From assembly GCF_000020005.1 (NCBI RefSeq), contig NC_010718.1:2934001-2998000 (forward strand): DNA of 64,000 nucleotides, written 5' to 3'. A program made the position numbers and the translations under genes. Origin of the DNA: Natranaerobius thermophilus JW/NM-WN-LF (GTDB lineage Bacteria > Bacillota > Natranaerobiia > Natranaerobiales > Natranaerobiaceae). Positions 7,712 to 15,936 of this stretch are shown one piece after another. The notes below the pieces were generated by a model. It worked only from the letters and a program-made list of their open reading frames with translations. It was not told where the DNA came from and did not search any database. Position 1 is the stretch's first letter, and every line of letters begins with the position of its first letter.

Positions 7712-8911
7712 ATGACTAAACATAATTGGCAAACTAAAATTTTTGACCGGGAAATAGGCCCAATTAGGCCACCCAATGAATTCGATAGCTTATTAATTCG
7801 AGTCATCAGAAATTGTCCCTGGAACCGCTGCGCATTTTGTCCCCTTTACGGGCAAGAAAAATTTTCTAAAAGAGAATTGCAAGATATCTTACGAGAAATT
7901 GACGAAATTTCCCGGGCAATAACAAAAATAATAGATATATCAAAAAATTTGGAAACAGAGTCATATCGAAATTTCAAATATAGGGGAAATCCACAATTAG
8001 GTTCTAAAATCAGTCAAGAAACTGTAAGGGAACTTTATTATAAAGATCGAGAATTGAGCAGGATTGCCTTTTGGCTCTACTGGGGAGGAAAAAAAGTGTT
8101 TCTACAAGATGCTGATGCCCTAGTAATCCCTCCGGAAGAATTACAAGTTATTTTGAACCATATAAAATATAAACTTCCTACAGTTACAGAAGTAACTGCC
8201 TATTCCAAGGGCCGAACCCTGGCAAAAAGATCTCTGGATACTTTACAAAAATTAAGAGAAAATGGTCTCAGTAGAATTCACATGGGATTGGAAACTGGAA
8301 GTGACACTGTATTAAACATGGTCAATAAAGGAGTCACTAAAGCAGAACAAAAACAGGGGGCAAAAAAGGCGGTCCAAGCTGGTTTTACATTAACTCAATA
8401 TGTACTACTTGGCCTGGGTGGGCGCGAATACAGTTCTGAACATGCCAAAGAAACTTCTCAAGTCATCAATGCTGCCAGTCCCAGTTTTGTTCGAATGAGA
8501 ACTTTGAGTATTTCACCAAATACTGAATTACATGATTTAGTTCAACAAGGAAAACTAACTCCCTTAAATGATGACGAAATTGTCCAAGAAAAAAGGGAAA
8601 TAATTAAAAATATAGATACAAGTTCTTTTTTAACTTGTGATCATAGATTAAATCTGTTGGAAAATCTCAAAGGGCAGCTACCTGAGGATAAGGAAAAACT
8701 ATTATTAAAAATCGATGCTTATTTAAAACTTAACAAAGAAGAACGTCAAAATTTTCAACTAGGAAGAAGATTAGGTTTTTATAAACAATTCAAAGATATG
8801 GAACGAGATAGTCTCTATGATAAGGTGAAAAGTATTCAAAATAAATTAAAACAAGATGGAATATCCATTGAATCTGTGGTGGAACAACAAAAACAGAAAT
8901 TATTGATGTAA
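7712..8911 (+). CDS. Radical SAM protein with a CX4CX2C cluster motif
   Basis: About 399 aa. The start is ATG 7712 because AGGTG (7701-7705) is its ribosome binding site; a GTG at 7703 lies inside that site. The likely [4Fe-4S] ligands are Cys35, Cys40 and Cys43 in RNCPWNRCAFC, i.e. CX4CX2C rather than the canonical CX3CX2C. Downstream HMGLETGSDTVLNMVNKG and the GLGG segment match the SAM-binding strands of the Elp3/MiaB/NifB-like fold used by HemN- and COG1032-type proteins. The C-terminal 120 residues are charged and probably helical. Substrate unknown. It stands alone, ending at a terminator. Confidence 0.82.
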   Translation: MTKHNWQTKIFDREIGPIRPPNEFDSLLIRVIRNCPWNRCAFCPLYGQEKFSKRELQDILREIDEISRAITKIIDISKNLETESYRNFKYRGNPQLGSKISQETVRELYYKDRELSRIAFWLYWGGKKVFLQDADALVIPPEELQVILNHIKYKLPTVTEVTAYSKGRTLAKRSLDTLQKLRENGLSRIHMGLETGSDTVLNMVNKGVTKAEQKQGAKKAVQAGFTLTQYVLLGLGGREYSSEHAKETSQVINAASPSFVRMRTLSISPNTELHDLVQQGKLTPLNDDEIVQEKREIIKNIDTSSFLTCDHRLNLLENLKGQLPEDKEKLLLKIDAYLKLNKEERQNFQLGRRLGFYKQFKDMERDSLYDKVKSIQNKLKQDGISIESVVEQQKQKLLM

Positions 8912-8918
8912 AGCATAG

Positions 8919-8957
8919 GCAGGTGCGGCAATTTGTTGTGACCTTGACCGCACCTAC
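8919..8957. terminator. Shared terminator between convergent genes
   Basis: AGGTGCGG (8921-8928) pairs with CCGCACCT (8948-8955), extended by GG/CC pairs past one mismatch. The right side is followed by a T-rich run. It separates the radical SAM gene from the serine hydrolase gene. Confidence 0.8.
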
Positions 8958-8975
8958 CTTCAATTTCTTTAATCT

Positions 8976-10442
8976 TTATTCCACCCTCTTAATCATTCTG
9001 CCGCCAAATCCAATAGCCCAAGGTTTACTGTCTTTTCTGTTATGATAAAACCAGATTTCTTTTTCATCGCCTTTAACATTTATAGTACCTACATATCGAG
9101 TTACAGGTTTAATCTGATATACTTTATCTTCTCTAATCATTCTGCATTGAAGAGTATTTTGTTGAACAAATAACTCCAGTTCCATACCTTCACCTGATTT
9201 AAAGACACCTGACCGGGATACAAGTAGCTCACTAGGCCAGTTCCGCTGGTAGTAGCTCACCTTTGAAGTGTCCACGTGCAATCCAAGTAATATATTAACG
9301 ATCCCATGCCAAGCTTTATAAACAGGAAAACCGCGGAGATTACTCAGTACTACCACAGCTAATTCTTCTTCCGGAATAAAGCCGGCATGAGAAGAGACTC
9401 CCGTCAAGCTACCGCCATGTTGAATCAGGGTTCTGCCATAGTAATTTGACTGAATCCAAGAACCCAGGTTATATGTACTGACCAGATCCCAAGGTGAATA
9501 TGTCACAGGATGTAGTAGTTTTTGTATTGAACTTTTTGTTAAAATCCTATTATCAGGTTTTAGCCCCTGCCTTCCACCGAGAGCTAACATCTGAAAAAAC
9601 TTCACTAAGTCCCGGGCAGTTGACCTGAGCCAACCTCCTGCTTGATAAGGAGGTGCTTCCTGCCATCCCTGGGCTTTTTTGACCTCTTCCGTATTTTCAT
9701 CGTAATAATATAAAGAAGTTACATTGTCACTGTGTAAAACTTCATCCAGAGAAAAAGTGCTCCGATTCATATTTAAAGGCTTGAGAAAATTTTCCGATAT
9801 ATAATCTTGATAACTTTTCCCGGAAACTTCTTCAATAATTTTTCCCAACAAAGCATAGCAATCGTTAGAATAACTGGTGTATTCTCCAGGGCTACCTAAC
9901 AAATCGATCCCTTCTCTGGACACATAATCTATCAGATCTTGATAACTGTTAAGCTGTACCTGTTCTTCTTCATTATTGTTTTCTGTTTTATCGCCAAGTT
10001 TTTGGACCAGCTCATCCTCGTGTTCAGAATTCTCTCTAATACTGTAAATCAATGCTTTTAAAGGTGGTAATCCGGTAGTATGAGTTAACATGTTCAAAAT
10101 GGTTGTATCTCTTAGATCTTTTTTCCTACCGAATTGTAATTGAGGAAGAAACGTTTGAACTGAATCATCCAGAGATAGCTTGCCCTGTTCTTGCAGCTTT
10201 AATATTGCCGCAGCAGTAAACGTCTTTGTAATAGAGGCAATCCCCATAATGGTATTTTCATCAATGTAAGCTTTTTCACCTAAATCCCGGTACCCAAATC
10301 CAGAAGCGTATATCAGTTCATCGCCTTTAGTGATAGCTACTGCTAATCCCGGGGAATCATGATCCCTTTGAACATTAGCTAAAAAACTTTCCAAAGACTT
10401 AAGTTCTCTTTGAGATAATTTTGCACCAAAATCCACACACAC
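8976..10442 (-). CDS. Serine hydrolase, beta-lactamase/class C PBP-like
   Basis: 488 aa. The SxxK motif with nucleophile Ser70 is in IASITKTFTAAA, the YxN motif in YTSYSNDCYALLG and the third motif as HGGSLTG, which together define the serine beta-lactamase-like family (esterases, D-aminopeptidases, LACTB types). A C-terminal beta-rich domain (from about residue 390, VSRSGVFKSGEGMELELFV) may shield the active site. No signal peptide is visible, so a cytoplasmic esterase or peptidase is more likely than a cell-wall enzyme. GTG 10442 follows GGGAGTGGGT; a second in-frame GTG lies 6 bases later. It starts 8 bases after the YjbQ gene stop, so they are co-transcribed. Confidence 0.85.
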   Translation of the reverse strand: MCVDFGAKLSQRELKSLESFLANVQRDHDSPGLAVAITKGDELIYASGFGYRDLGEKAYIDENTIMGIASITKTFTAAAILKLQEQGKLSLDDSVQTFLPQLQFGRKKDLRDTTILNMLTHTTGLPPLKALIYSIRENSEHEDELVQKLGDKTENNNEEEQVQLNSYQDLIDYVSREGIDLLGSPGEYTSYSNDCYALLGKIIEEVSGKSYQDYISENFLKPLNMNRSTFSLDEVLHSDNVTSLYYYDENTEEVKKAQGWQEAPPYQAGGWLRSTARDLVKFFQMLALGGRQGLKPDNRILTKSSIQKLLHPVTYSPWDLVSTYNLGSWIQSNYYGRTLIQHGGSLTGVSSHAGFIPEEELAVVVLSNLRGFPVYKAWHGIVNILLGLHVDTSKVSYYQRNWPSELLVSRSGVFKSGEGMELELFVQQNTLQCRMIREDKVYQIKPVTRYVGTINVKGDEKEIWFYHNRKDSKPWAIGFGGRMIKRVE

Positions 10443-10450
10443 CCACTCCC

Positions 10451-10867
10451 TTATTCACCAATGACTTTAACTAAAACCCGCTTCTTACGACGACCATCAA
10501 ATTCACCGTAAAAGATTTGTTCCCATGGACCGAAATCCAACTTACCATCTGTAATTGCCACAACCACTTCACGCCCCATGACCTGACGTTTCATATGAGC
10601 ATCAGCATTATCTTCCACCGTGTTATGAGCGTACTGGGAAACGGGTTCATGAGGGGCCAGTTCCTCCAACCACTTTTCATAATCCTGATGCAAGCCTGAC
10701 TCGTCATCATTAATAAATACACTGGCAGTCAAATGCATAGCATTTACCAAGCAAATTCCTTCCTTAACCCCGCTTTGTTGAACTACCTTTTCAACCTGGG
10801 GAGTAATATTAATAAACTCCCTTCTGTGGTTAGTTTCAAACCACAAGTATTCTGTTTGAGATTTCAT
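10451..10867 (-). CDS. YjbQ/UPF0047 family protein
   Basis: 138 aa from ATG 10867, chosen because GGGAGGTG lies upstream; the frame extends further 5' but without signals. The family signature is clear: [19 protein letters not shown] and [18 protein letters not shown], whose His/Asp/Glu residues line a metal site, and the [23 protein letters not shown] ending is split across the last strand. Members show weak thiamine-phosphate synthase activity, but the physiological role is unsettled. It is the first gene of a pair with the serine hydrolase. Confidence 0.88.
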   Translation of the reverse strand: MKSQTEYLWFETNHRREFINITPQVEKVVQQSGVKEGICLVNAMHLTASVFINDDESGLHQDYEKWLEELAPHEPVSQYAHNTVEDNADAHMKRQVMGREVVVAITDGKLDFGPWEQIFYGEFDGRRKKRVLVKVIGE

Positions 10868-11056
10868 ATTATTGACTTTCACCTCCCAAAGAAAGATTTT
10901 TAATTCATAAGACAAAACAATAAACAATTAAATCGTTTTTAAAAAAATTCTGTAATTCAAGTAAAATATCCTTCAGCTATTATGTCATATTTACATTGAC
11001 ATATTTTTTTCATTAATATAATGTATTATTTAATGCATTTTTTATCATAAAATGCT

Positions 11057-11107
11057 ATACTGTAAAATTTTAATTGAACGGATTATGCGGGTTTGACAGT
11101 ACATCTT
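11057..11107 (+). repeat. Dispersed repeat, part 1 (copy A)
   Basis: ATACTGTAAAATTTTAATTG then AACGGATT...GGGTTTGACAGTACAT matches, in inverted orientation, 58876-58926 over about 50 bases with few changes. It lies in the 433-base gap upstream of the MFS gene, and no gene is visible there. It looks like the remnant of an IS end or MITE rather than a functional site. Confidence 0.6.
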
Positions 11108-11132
11108 AACAAGTGAACAGGAGAATTAGAGC

Positions 11133-11270
11133 CAAATAACAGGATGTTATTTGCTGATCTTATTAAAGATGAATAGTTGATTAGGAATCAGGAGTATTAA
11201 TGTACCAAACCTAAGCATTTTTAATTGAAATAGAAATTTACAGTTTCAACATTCAACTTTAATACAGCCT
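11133..11270 (+). repeat. Dispersed repeat, part 2 (copy A, degenerate)
   Basis: The stretch contains GATGAATAGTTGATTAGGA, GGAGTATTAATGTACC and CAACTTTAATACAGC in the same order and similar spacing as GATGAGTAGTTGATCAGGA, GGAGTTTTTAAGTACC and CAACTCTAATACAAC at 61919-62035. This ordered, gapped similarity is beyond chance but diverged. It ends about 20 bases before the MFS gene's ribosome binding site. Confidence 0.45.
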
Positions 11271-11300
11271 ATCTTAAAATAAATTAAGGGAGCAAGAGCC

Positions 11301-12629
11301 ATGAAAACCAAACTAAACAGTCACACAAGTTCAAATAGTATCCCAGTGCAAACACCCTTCTTTTACGGTTGGGTAATTGTCTTCCTAGGAGCTTTGGCCT
11401 TGTTTTTTTCAGGACCAGGCCAAACTTATTCTGTTTCCATATTTATAAATTACTATGTTGAGGATTTGGGATGGAATAGATCTTTGGTTTCGGGCTTTTA
11501 CTCTGCTGCCACTCTAGTGTCCGGCATGAATTTAGCTTTAATTGGTAAAATTATAGACGGTAAAGGGCATAGAAAGATGGTTTTAATTATTCCCATTTTA
11601 CTTGCTATTACCTGTATTTGGATGAGCTTTGTAACCGTGCCGGTAATGTTAATTGTGGGTTTTCTATTCTTGAGAATGTTTGGTCAGGGATCTATGACTT
11701 TACTCCCTAATACATTAATCCCCCAGTGGTTTGAAAGAAAACGAGGGATAGCTCTGAGCTTTATGGCATTAGGTGGTGGAATAGCCTCAGCAGTATATCC
11801 ACCCGTAAACGAATTTATGATTAACAATCTAGGTGTAGAGATAGCCTGGAGAGCCTGGGCAGGACTGTTGATATTTGTTATGGCACCAATTGGTTGGTTT
11901 TTCGTTCGAAATAAACCGGAGGATATTGGAGAAAAACCTGATGGAAATGGCCATCCCGACAATCAGAATGATATTAATTCAAATTATACTAAACAAAATA
12001 AGCAATCAGAGACCAATGATGTTATTAAAAATAATGAACAAGACCCCTGGACCTTAGCGGAGGCCAAAGGGACCAGAACATTTTGGTTAATGCTTGTAGT
12101 AACTGCAATACCTGCCATGATAAATACTGGTCTAGTTTTCCACATGGTGTCAATCATGGCTGAGAAAGGACATTCTTCAAGTTTTGCCGCTTCGATATTG
12201 AGTATTTTTGCTATTACACAGCTTTGCAGTACTTTTATAGCTGGTTATATTTTAGACAGGGTTCAAGTTAATCTTGTTAAGGCAGCTAATTTCTTTATAT
12301 TTATGATCACCATGACAATAGTTTTGACAGCTGAATCCGCATGGCTGTTAATTCTCTACGCCATTATGCACGGGGCATTTTCTTCTTTTGAACAAGTTAG
12401 TACCAATGTGTTATGGCCAAATTATTTTGGTAGAAAACATCTGGGAAGCATTAGAGGAGTTGCTACTACGGCTATGGTTATCGGATCAGCCCTTGGGCCA
12501 CTTCCCTTCGGAGCTTCTTACGATATATTCGGAGGTTATTTTGAAATCATTATATTGATGATGTTTTTCCCTTTACTGGCAGGTTTCTTTTGTATAATTT
12601 CCCCACCTCCCAGGAAAAACAACATTTAG
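11301..12629 (+). CDS. MFS transporter, oxalate/formate-antiporter-like (OxlT/MCT type)
   Basis: 442 aa with 12 predicted membrane segments in two halves separated by a hydrophilic loop (residues about 210-250) rich in Asn/Gln/Lys. The N-terminal GWVIVFLGALALFFSGPGQTYS and the glycine-rich LGGGIASAVYPPV are typical of the monocarboxylate/oxalate-formate antiporter branch. A small organic acid substrate is likely but cannot be named. ATG 11301 follows AAGGGAGC. Alone, with a shared terminator downstream. Confidence 0.82.
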   Translation: MKTKLNSHTSSNSIPVQTPFFYGWVIVFLGALALFFSGPGQTYSVSIFINYYVEDLGWNRSLVSGFYSAATLVSGMNLALIGKIIDGKGHRKMVLIIPILLAITCIWMSFVTVPVMLIVGFLFLRMFGQGSMTLLPNTLIPQWFERKRGIALSFMALGGGIASAVYPPVNEFMINNLGVEIAWRAWAGLLIFVMAPIGWFFVRNKPEDIGEKPDGNGHPDNQNDINSNYTKQNKQSETNDVIKNNEQDPWTLAEAKGTRTFWLMLVVTAIPAMINTGLVFHMVSIMAEKGHSSSFAASILSIFAITQLCSTFIAGYILDRVQVNLVKAANFFIFMITMTIVLTAESAWLLILYAIMHGAFSSFEQVSTNVLWPNYFGRKHLGSIRGVATTAMVIGSALGPLPFGASYDIFGGYFEIIILMMFFPLLAGFFCIISPPPRKNNI

Positions 12630-12679
12630 AACTTAACACTAAGAGATTGAGATGGGATCATAAAAGGTAACTGATCATT

Positions 12680-12729
12680 AAAAAACAGGGGCTTCAGTTG
12701 AATTATAATACTGAAAACCCCTGTTTTTT
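12680..12729. terminator. Bidirectional terminator between MFS and EamA genes
   Basis: A 12-bp arm AAAAAACAGGGG (12680-12691) pairs with CCCCTGTTTTTT (12718-12729), and inner bases CTTCAGT/ACTGAAA extend the stem. U-tracts occur in both directions. Confidence 0.92.
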
Positions 12730-12742
12730 ATTTTACTTGATT

Positions 12743-13675
12743 TTAGGCTTGCCTTTCCCTATGATATCTATTACTGGACACAACATTGTCTTCGTCTCTT
12801 GCTTTTTGGATAATTAATATTGAGAGCAGTATACAAGAGGCACCTATTAACTGTAATATTGAAAGTTGTTCATTGAATATTAACGCTGCCAAGCATGCAG
12901 AAGATACTGGCTCTAAGGTGCTAATGATAGAAGCTCGTGATGGTCCAATCAAGCTCAGTCCTAAATAAAAGCAAGCAATGGCAATTAATGTAGAAAACAC
13001 TCCTAAGATAACACCATAAAACATGATTTCATCATTGATATTTGCTAGATTATAGCCGTTATTGAAAATCAGTTCCCTTCCAAGGAAAAAACCTGCACAA
13101 GATATAGTTAGTATAGCCGATGCAGGAAACCAATGAACATCTTTCAAAATACGACTGCTTCCTACCACGTACAGTGAATAAAGGAAAGCAGCCAACATAA
13201 CAAAGGTTACACCTTCCCAGTTTACGTCCTCCACTACAGGTCCTAGTACAAAGATTGATCCACAGAGGGATACTGCTAGAGCAAGAATTTTTTGAGAATC
13301 AACCGGTTCTTCACCTAAAAAGTAAGCCAGGATACAAACCATTACCGGGTAAGTAAACAGCAAAAACCCGGCTAATGAAGCCGGAATTAAAGATACCCCG
13401 TGAAAGTACATACTAGAGAAAATTCCGTAACCTGAAGCCCCTAAGGCAATCAAAGTTAACACCTGTTTCCAGCTAAGCTGCCATTTAAGATGATTGGTTA
13501 ATGCCATACATCCGATAATTATTCCAAAAATGAGAGCAGCTACAGTAAATCGAATAGTCAGCAAATCCATTGTATTGGCTCCAGAAGCATAGGCAAGTTG
13601 AGCCAATACTGTCATAGATCCAAAGCCAATTGCAGATACTGCTGTAATAAAGATTCCCGCTTTCTTATACAACAT
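12743..13675 (-). CDS. EamA/DMT-family transporter
   Basis: 310 aa with ten hydrophobic segments arranged as two EamA repeats (residues about 10-145 and 155-290). The second repeat ends with the usual LEPVSSACLAALIFNEQLS, where the Glu-Pro is conserved in this drug/metabolite exporter superfamily. Members export amino acids, nucleosides or other metabolites; the substrate is unknown. ATG 13675 follows AAAGGGGGA. Alone; an 8-bp inverted repeat lies about 115-137 bases upstream. Confidence 0.85.
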   Translation of the reverse strand: MLYKKAGIFITAVSAIGFGSMTVLAQLAYASGANTMDLLTIRFTVAALIFGIIIGCMALTNHLKWQLSWKQVLTLIALGASGYGIFSSMYFHGVSLIPASLAGFLLFTYPVMVCILAYFLGEEPVDSQKILALAVSLCGSIFVLGPVVEDVNWEGVTFVMLAAFLYSLYVVGSSRILKDVHWFPASAILTISCAGFFLGRELIFNNGYNLANINDEIMFYGVILGVFSTLIAIACFYLGLSLIGPSRASIISTLEPVSSACLAALIFNEQLSILQLIGASCILLSILIIQKARDEDNVVSSNRYHRERQA

Positions 13676-13789
13676 CGTATATTCCCCCTTTCTTGGAAAG
13701 TTTTGTTTAAGCTAGTACTCAATAGTTTAATTGCAAAGTTAAATTAAATTATTCAGCTTCTTGTTTGATTCTGTGTTTTAAATTTGATC

Positions 13790-13812
13790 ATATTGAGGGA
13801 ACATCTCAATAT
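13790..13812. promoter_or_regulatory. Inverted repeat upstream of the EamA transporter
   Basis: ATATTGAG (13790-13797) and CTCAATAT (13805-13812) are exact inverse complements around a 7-base spacer. In the 382-base gap 13676-14057 this is the only symmetric site apart from the terminator at its far end. It is a possible operator for the EamA gene. No small gene is seen in the gap. Confidence 0.3.
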
Positions 13813-13991
13813 TGTTTCTCGACATAGATTCGACAACAAACACGGGATTATATTAGAGTATACATCTTTATAACAGAGTATTTGAGATTTATTTGGCTAT
13901 ATTCAGCTGTCAGCCATTTATAAGATATCACAGAGACTATATTTTTGACAAGAACCAAAGAACAATAAAAAATAAATTTAATAAGCAGCTA

Positions 13992-14036
13992 TAAAAAATG
14001 CCGAGCTACCTTAGTTAACTACAAGGCAGCTCGGCT
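13992..14036 (-). terminator. Terminator of the minus-strand KAS III/Liv cluster
   Basis: On the minus strand AGCCGAGCTGCCTT pairs with AAGGTAGCTCGGC (one mismatch in 13) and is followed by ATTTTTTAT. It closes the long cluster that begins near 29.6 kb. Confidence 0.92.
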
Positions 14037-14057
14037 AATAAACGAGTTTTAAATTTA

Positions 14058-15056
14058 TTACCATCTAAATGCAGCACAGGCTACTGCAAATCCCACACCA
14101 GATCCGACGAATAATACTAAATCTCCTGGAGATAGTTTATCTTCGCTTAAAGCTTTGTTAAGGGCAATGGGAATGCAAGAGGAACCGGTATAACCGTATT
14201 CACCCATAATATAAGTGGTTTTTTCTTCGGGAAGATCTATTATTTTCATAACTTCCTGGATTACCATCTTATTTATTTGAGTAAAGAATATATGATCAAT
14301 ATCTTGATAGTTAAGTCCCTGGGATTGTAACACTTCTTCTATTAGAGGAGGCCATATTTTAATATTGCGATCAGGGGGCAAAGGTTTTAAAAATGTCAGT
14401 TGATGTTCTCCTTTTTGCAACCGTTCTTCATTCATAGGGTTTTTAGCGCCTCCCCCATAGATTCCTAGGAAATCATACTGGGTTCCATCAGCGATCATTT
14501 TACCGTTCATAAAACCCCTATCCTGATTTTTGGTGCCTGATAAAACTACGGCTCCGGCACCATCGGCAAAAATAGGTAGAGCACTGGAGTCTGATTTGTC
14601 TACGAATTTAGACATATTATAAACTCCGATTAATAATATGTGTCGATAAGCTCCCGTTTGTATCATCCTTGAAGCCACTTCCAGTCCACTAACAAATCCG
14701 GCACAGGAAGCATTTAAGTCAAAGGTCCCCGCATTAAAAGTCTCTAAACGTCCTTGAACCACCGAGGAAGTAGCCGGTGTGATGTATTCCGGAGTGTCTG
14801 TAGCTATAATCAATAACTGAATATCATCTTTGGATAAACCCGCATTTGCTATGGCTTGTTCTCCGGCTTTCACAGCCATATCAGCAGTGCTTTCATCTTT
14901 TCCAGTAAAATACCGCTGTTTTATCCCAAGTTTTGTCTCAAGGCCATCCTTCAAAGGATGGCCTAATATTTCTGCAATATCATTATTAGTGTACAGATGT
15001 GGAGGAAGATACTTGCCTGTACCTGTAATCACGGCATTTTGTACTAAGCTATTCAT
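14058..15056 (-). CDS. KAS III-like (FabH-fold) protein lacking active-site His and Asn
   Basis: 332 aa, full length for beta-ketoacyl-ACP synthase III. The nucleophilic Cys is present (LNASCAGFVSG, about residue 118). The position of the FabH PHQAN histidine reads FFTQIN (Thr), and the asparagine of GNTSAAS reads YGYTGSS (Tyr). In FabH, His and Asn bind malonyl-ACP and drive its decarboxylation, so ordinary condensation is unlikely; acyl transfer or another thioester reaction is possible. ATG 15056 follows AAGGAGGATTAATCA. It starts 3 bases after the alpha/beta hydrolase stop and is the last gene of the cluster, ending at a strong terminator. A second, different KAS III-like gene is at the head of the cluster (28589-29620). 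Confidence 0.82.
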   Translation of the reverse strand: MNSLVQNAVITGTGKYLPPHLYTNNDIAEILGHPLKDGLETKLGIKQRYFTGKDESTADMAVKAGEQAIANAGLSKDDIQLLIIATDTPEYITPATSSVVQGRLETFNAGTFDLNASCAGFVSGLEVASRMIQTGAYRHILLIGVYNMSKFVDKSDSSALPIFADGAGAVVLSGTKNQDRGFMNGKMIADGTQYDFLGIYGGGAKNPMNEERLQKGEHQLTFLKPLPPDRNIKIWPPLIEEVLQSQGLNYQDIDHIFFTQINKMVIQEVMKIIDLPEEKTTYIMGEYGYTGSSCIPIALNKALSEDKLSPGDLVLFVGSGVGFAVACAAFRW

Positions 15057-15059
15057 TGA

Positions 15060-15875
15060 TTAATCCTCCTTCAAAAACTCCCGAATTAAATTATTAGCTG
15101 TGTCAGGTCTCTCCATAAAAAACAAGTGCCCACCTTCTGATAATAGTTCCAGGCGAGAATGTGGAATTTTATCGTGCAGCAACTGAGCATTTTCCCAGGG
15201 AACTACCCGGTCACCTTTAGCTGCTAATATAAGAGTGGGTGCCTTTATATGGGAAGTTTTTTCTTCACCATTAAAAGCTGCGCCAGCTTCCATTTGTCTC
15301 AGATATGCGTGTTTTGGCTGGGGATTTGTAGATTTCTCGTGTAAAATTTTATCTATTATATCTTGGTTTTCGTCCCATAACCGACGGTCTAGAGCAACAC
15401 CCACGGCATTTCTTAATTCATCCAGGGAAGAGTATTCACCCCCACCTTTTTGCATAACTTCTAAGGTTTCCTGGGGAATCGGAATACTATTGGGCCCACC
15501 AAAGGATGTTGAACAAAGAATCAACTTCTCTACCTTGTCAGGATAGCTATACGCCAGTTCTTGGGCAATGAACCCGCCTAGAGAAACCCCTAAAACATTG
15601 GCTTTGTCAATTTCAAGGGCTTCCATTAGCTGAGCTGCATCCTGGGCCATCAATTCAACGGAATAGGGATCTTGGGGTTTATCTGAACCCCCAACCCCTC
15701 TATTGTCAAATTTGATTAGTTGAAAATTCTGTTGTAATTTCTCCTGTCGATACCACATCCAGGTAGCATAACCCAAGCCTTCTATCAACAAGAGAGGAGT
15801 CCCCTCACCTTTTACTTCATAATATATATTAATACCATTGGCTTTAACTGTAGGAATAATCACCCCTCCTTTCAA
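15060..15875 (-). CDS. Alpha/beta hydrolase
   Basis: About 265-271 aa. The nucleophile elbow is GVSLGG (Ser about 99), the oxyanion region GLGYATWMW, and the catalytic His is in SEGGHLFFMERP near the C-terminus; the acid is probably Asp in AAKGDRVVPW. This is the 3-oxoadipate enol-lactonase/haloalkane dehalogenase-like branch, often esterases or C-C hydrolases in degradation pathways. The start is unclear: a perfect AAAGGAGGGG is followed at the right distance only by ATT codons, while TTG 15875 and GTG 15863 overlap or precede the site. Coupled to the KAS III-like gene; the binding-protein gene lies 61 bases upstream. Confidence 0.83.
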   Translation of the reverse strand: MKGGVIIPTVKANGINIYYEVKGEGTPLLLIEGLGYATWMWYRQEKLQQNFQLIKFDNRGVGGSDKPQDPYSVELMAQDAAQLMEALEIDKANVLGVSLGGFIAQELAYSYPDKVEKLILCSTSFGGPNSIPIPQETLEVMQKGGGEYSSLDELRNAVGVALDRRLWDENQDIIDKILHEKSTNPQPKHAYLRQMEAGAAFNGEEKTSHIKAPTLILAAKGDRVVPWENAQLLHDKIPHSRLELLSEGGHLFFMERPDTANNLIREFLKED

Positions 15876-15936
15876 GGGATAGACTTCTCATATATTTCTC
15901 ATCTACTAATAGTACACTAGCAAGGTAAGTAAAATA

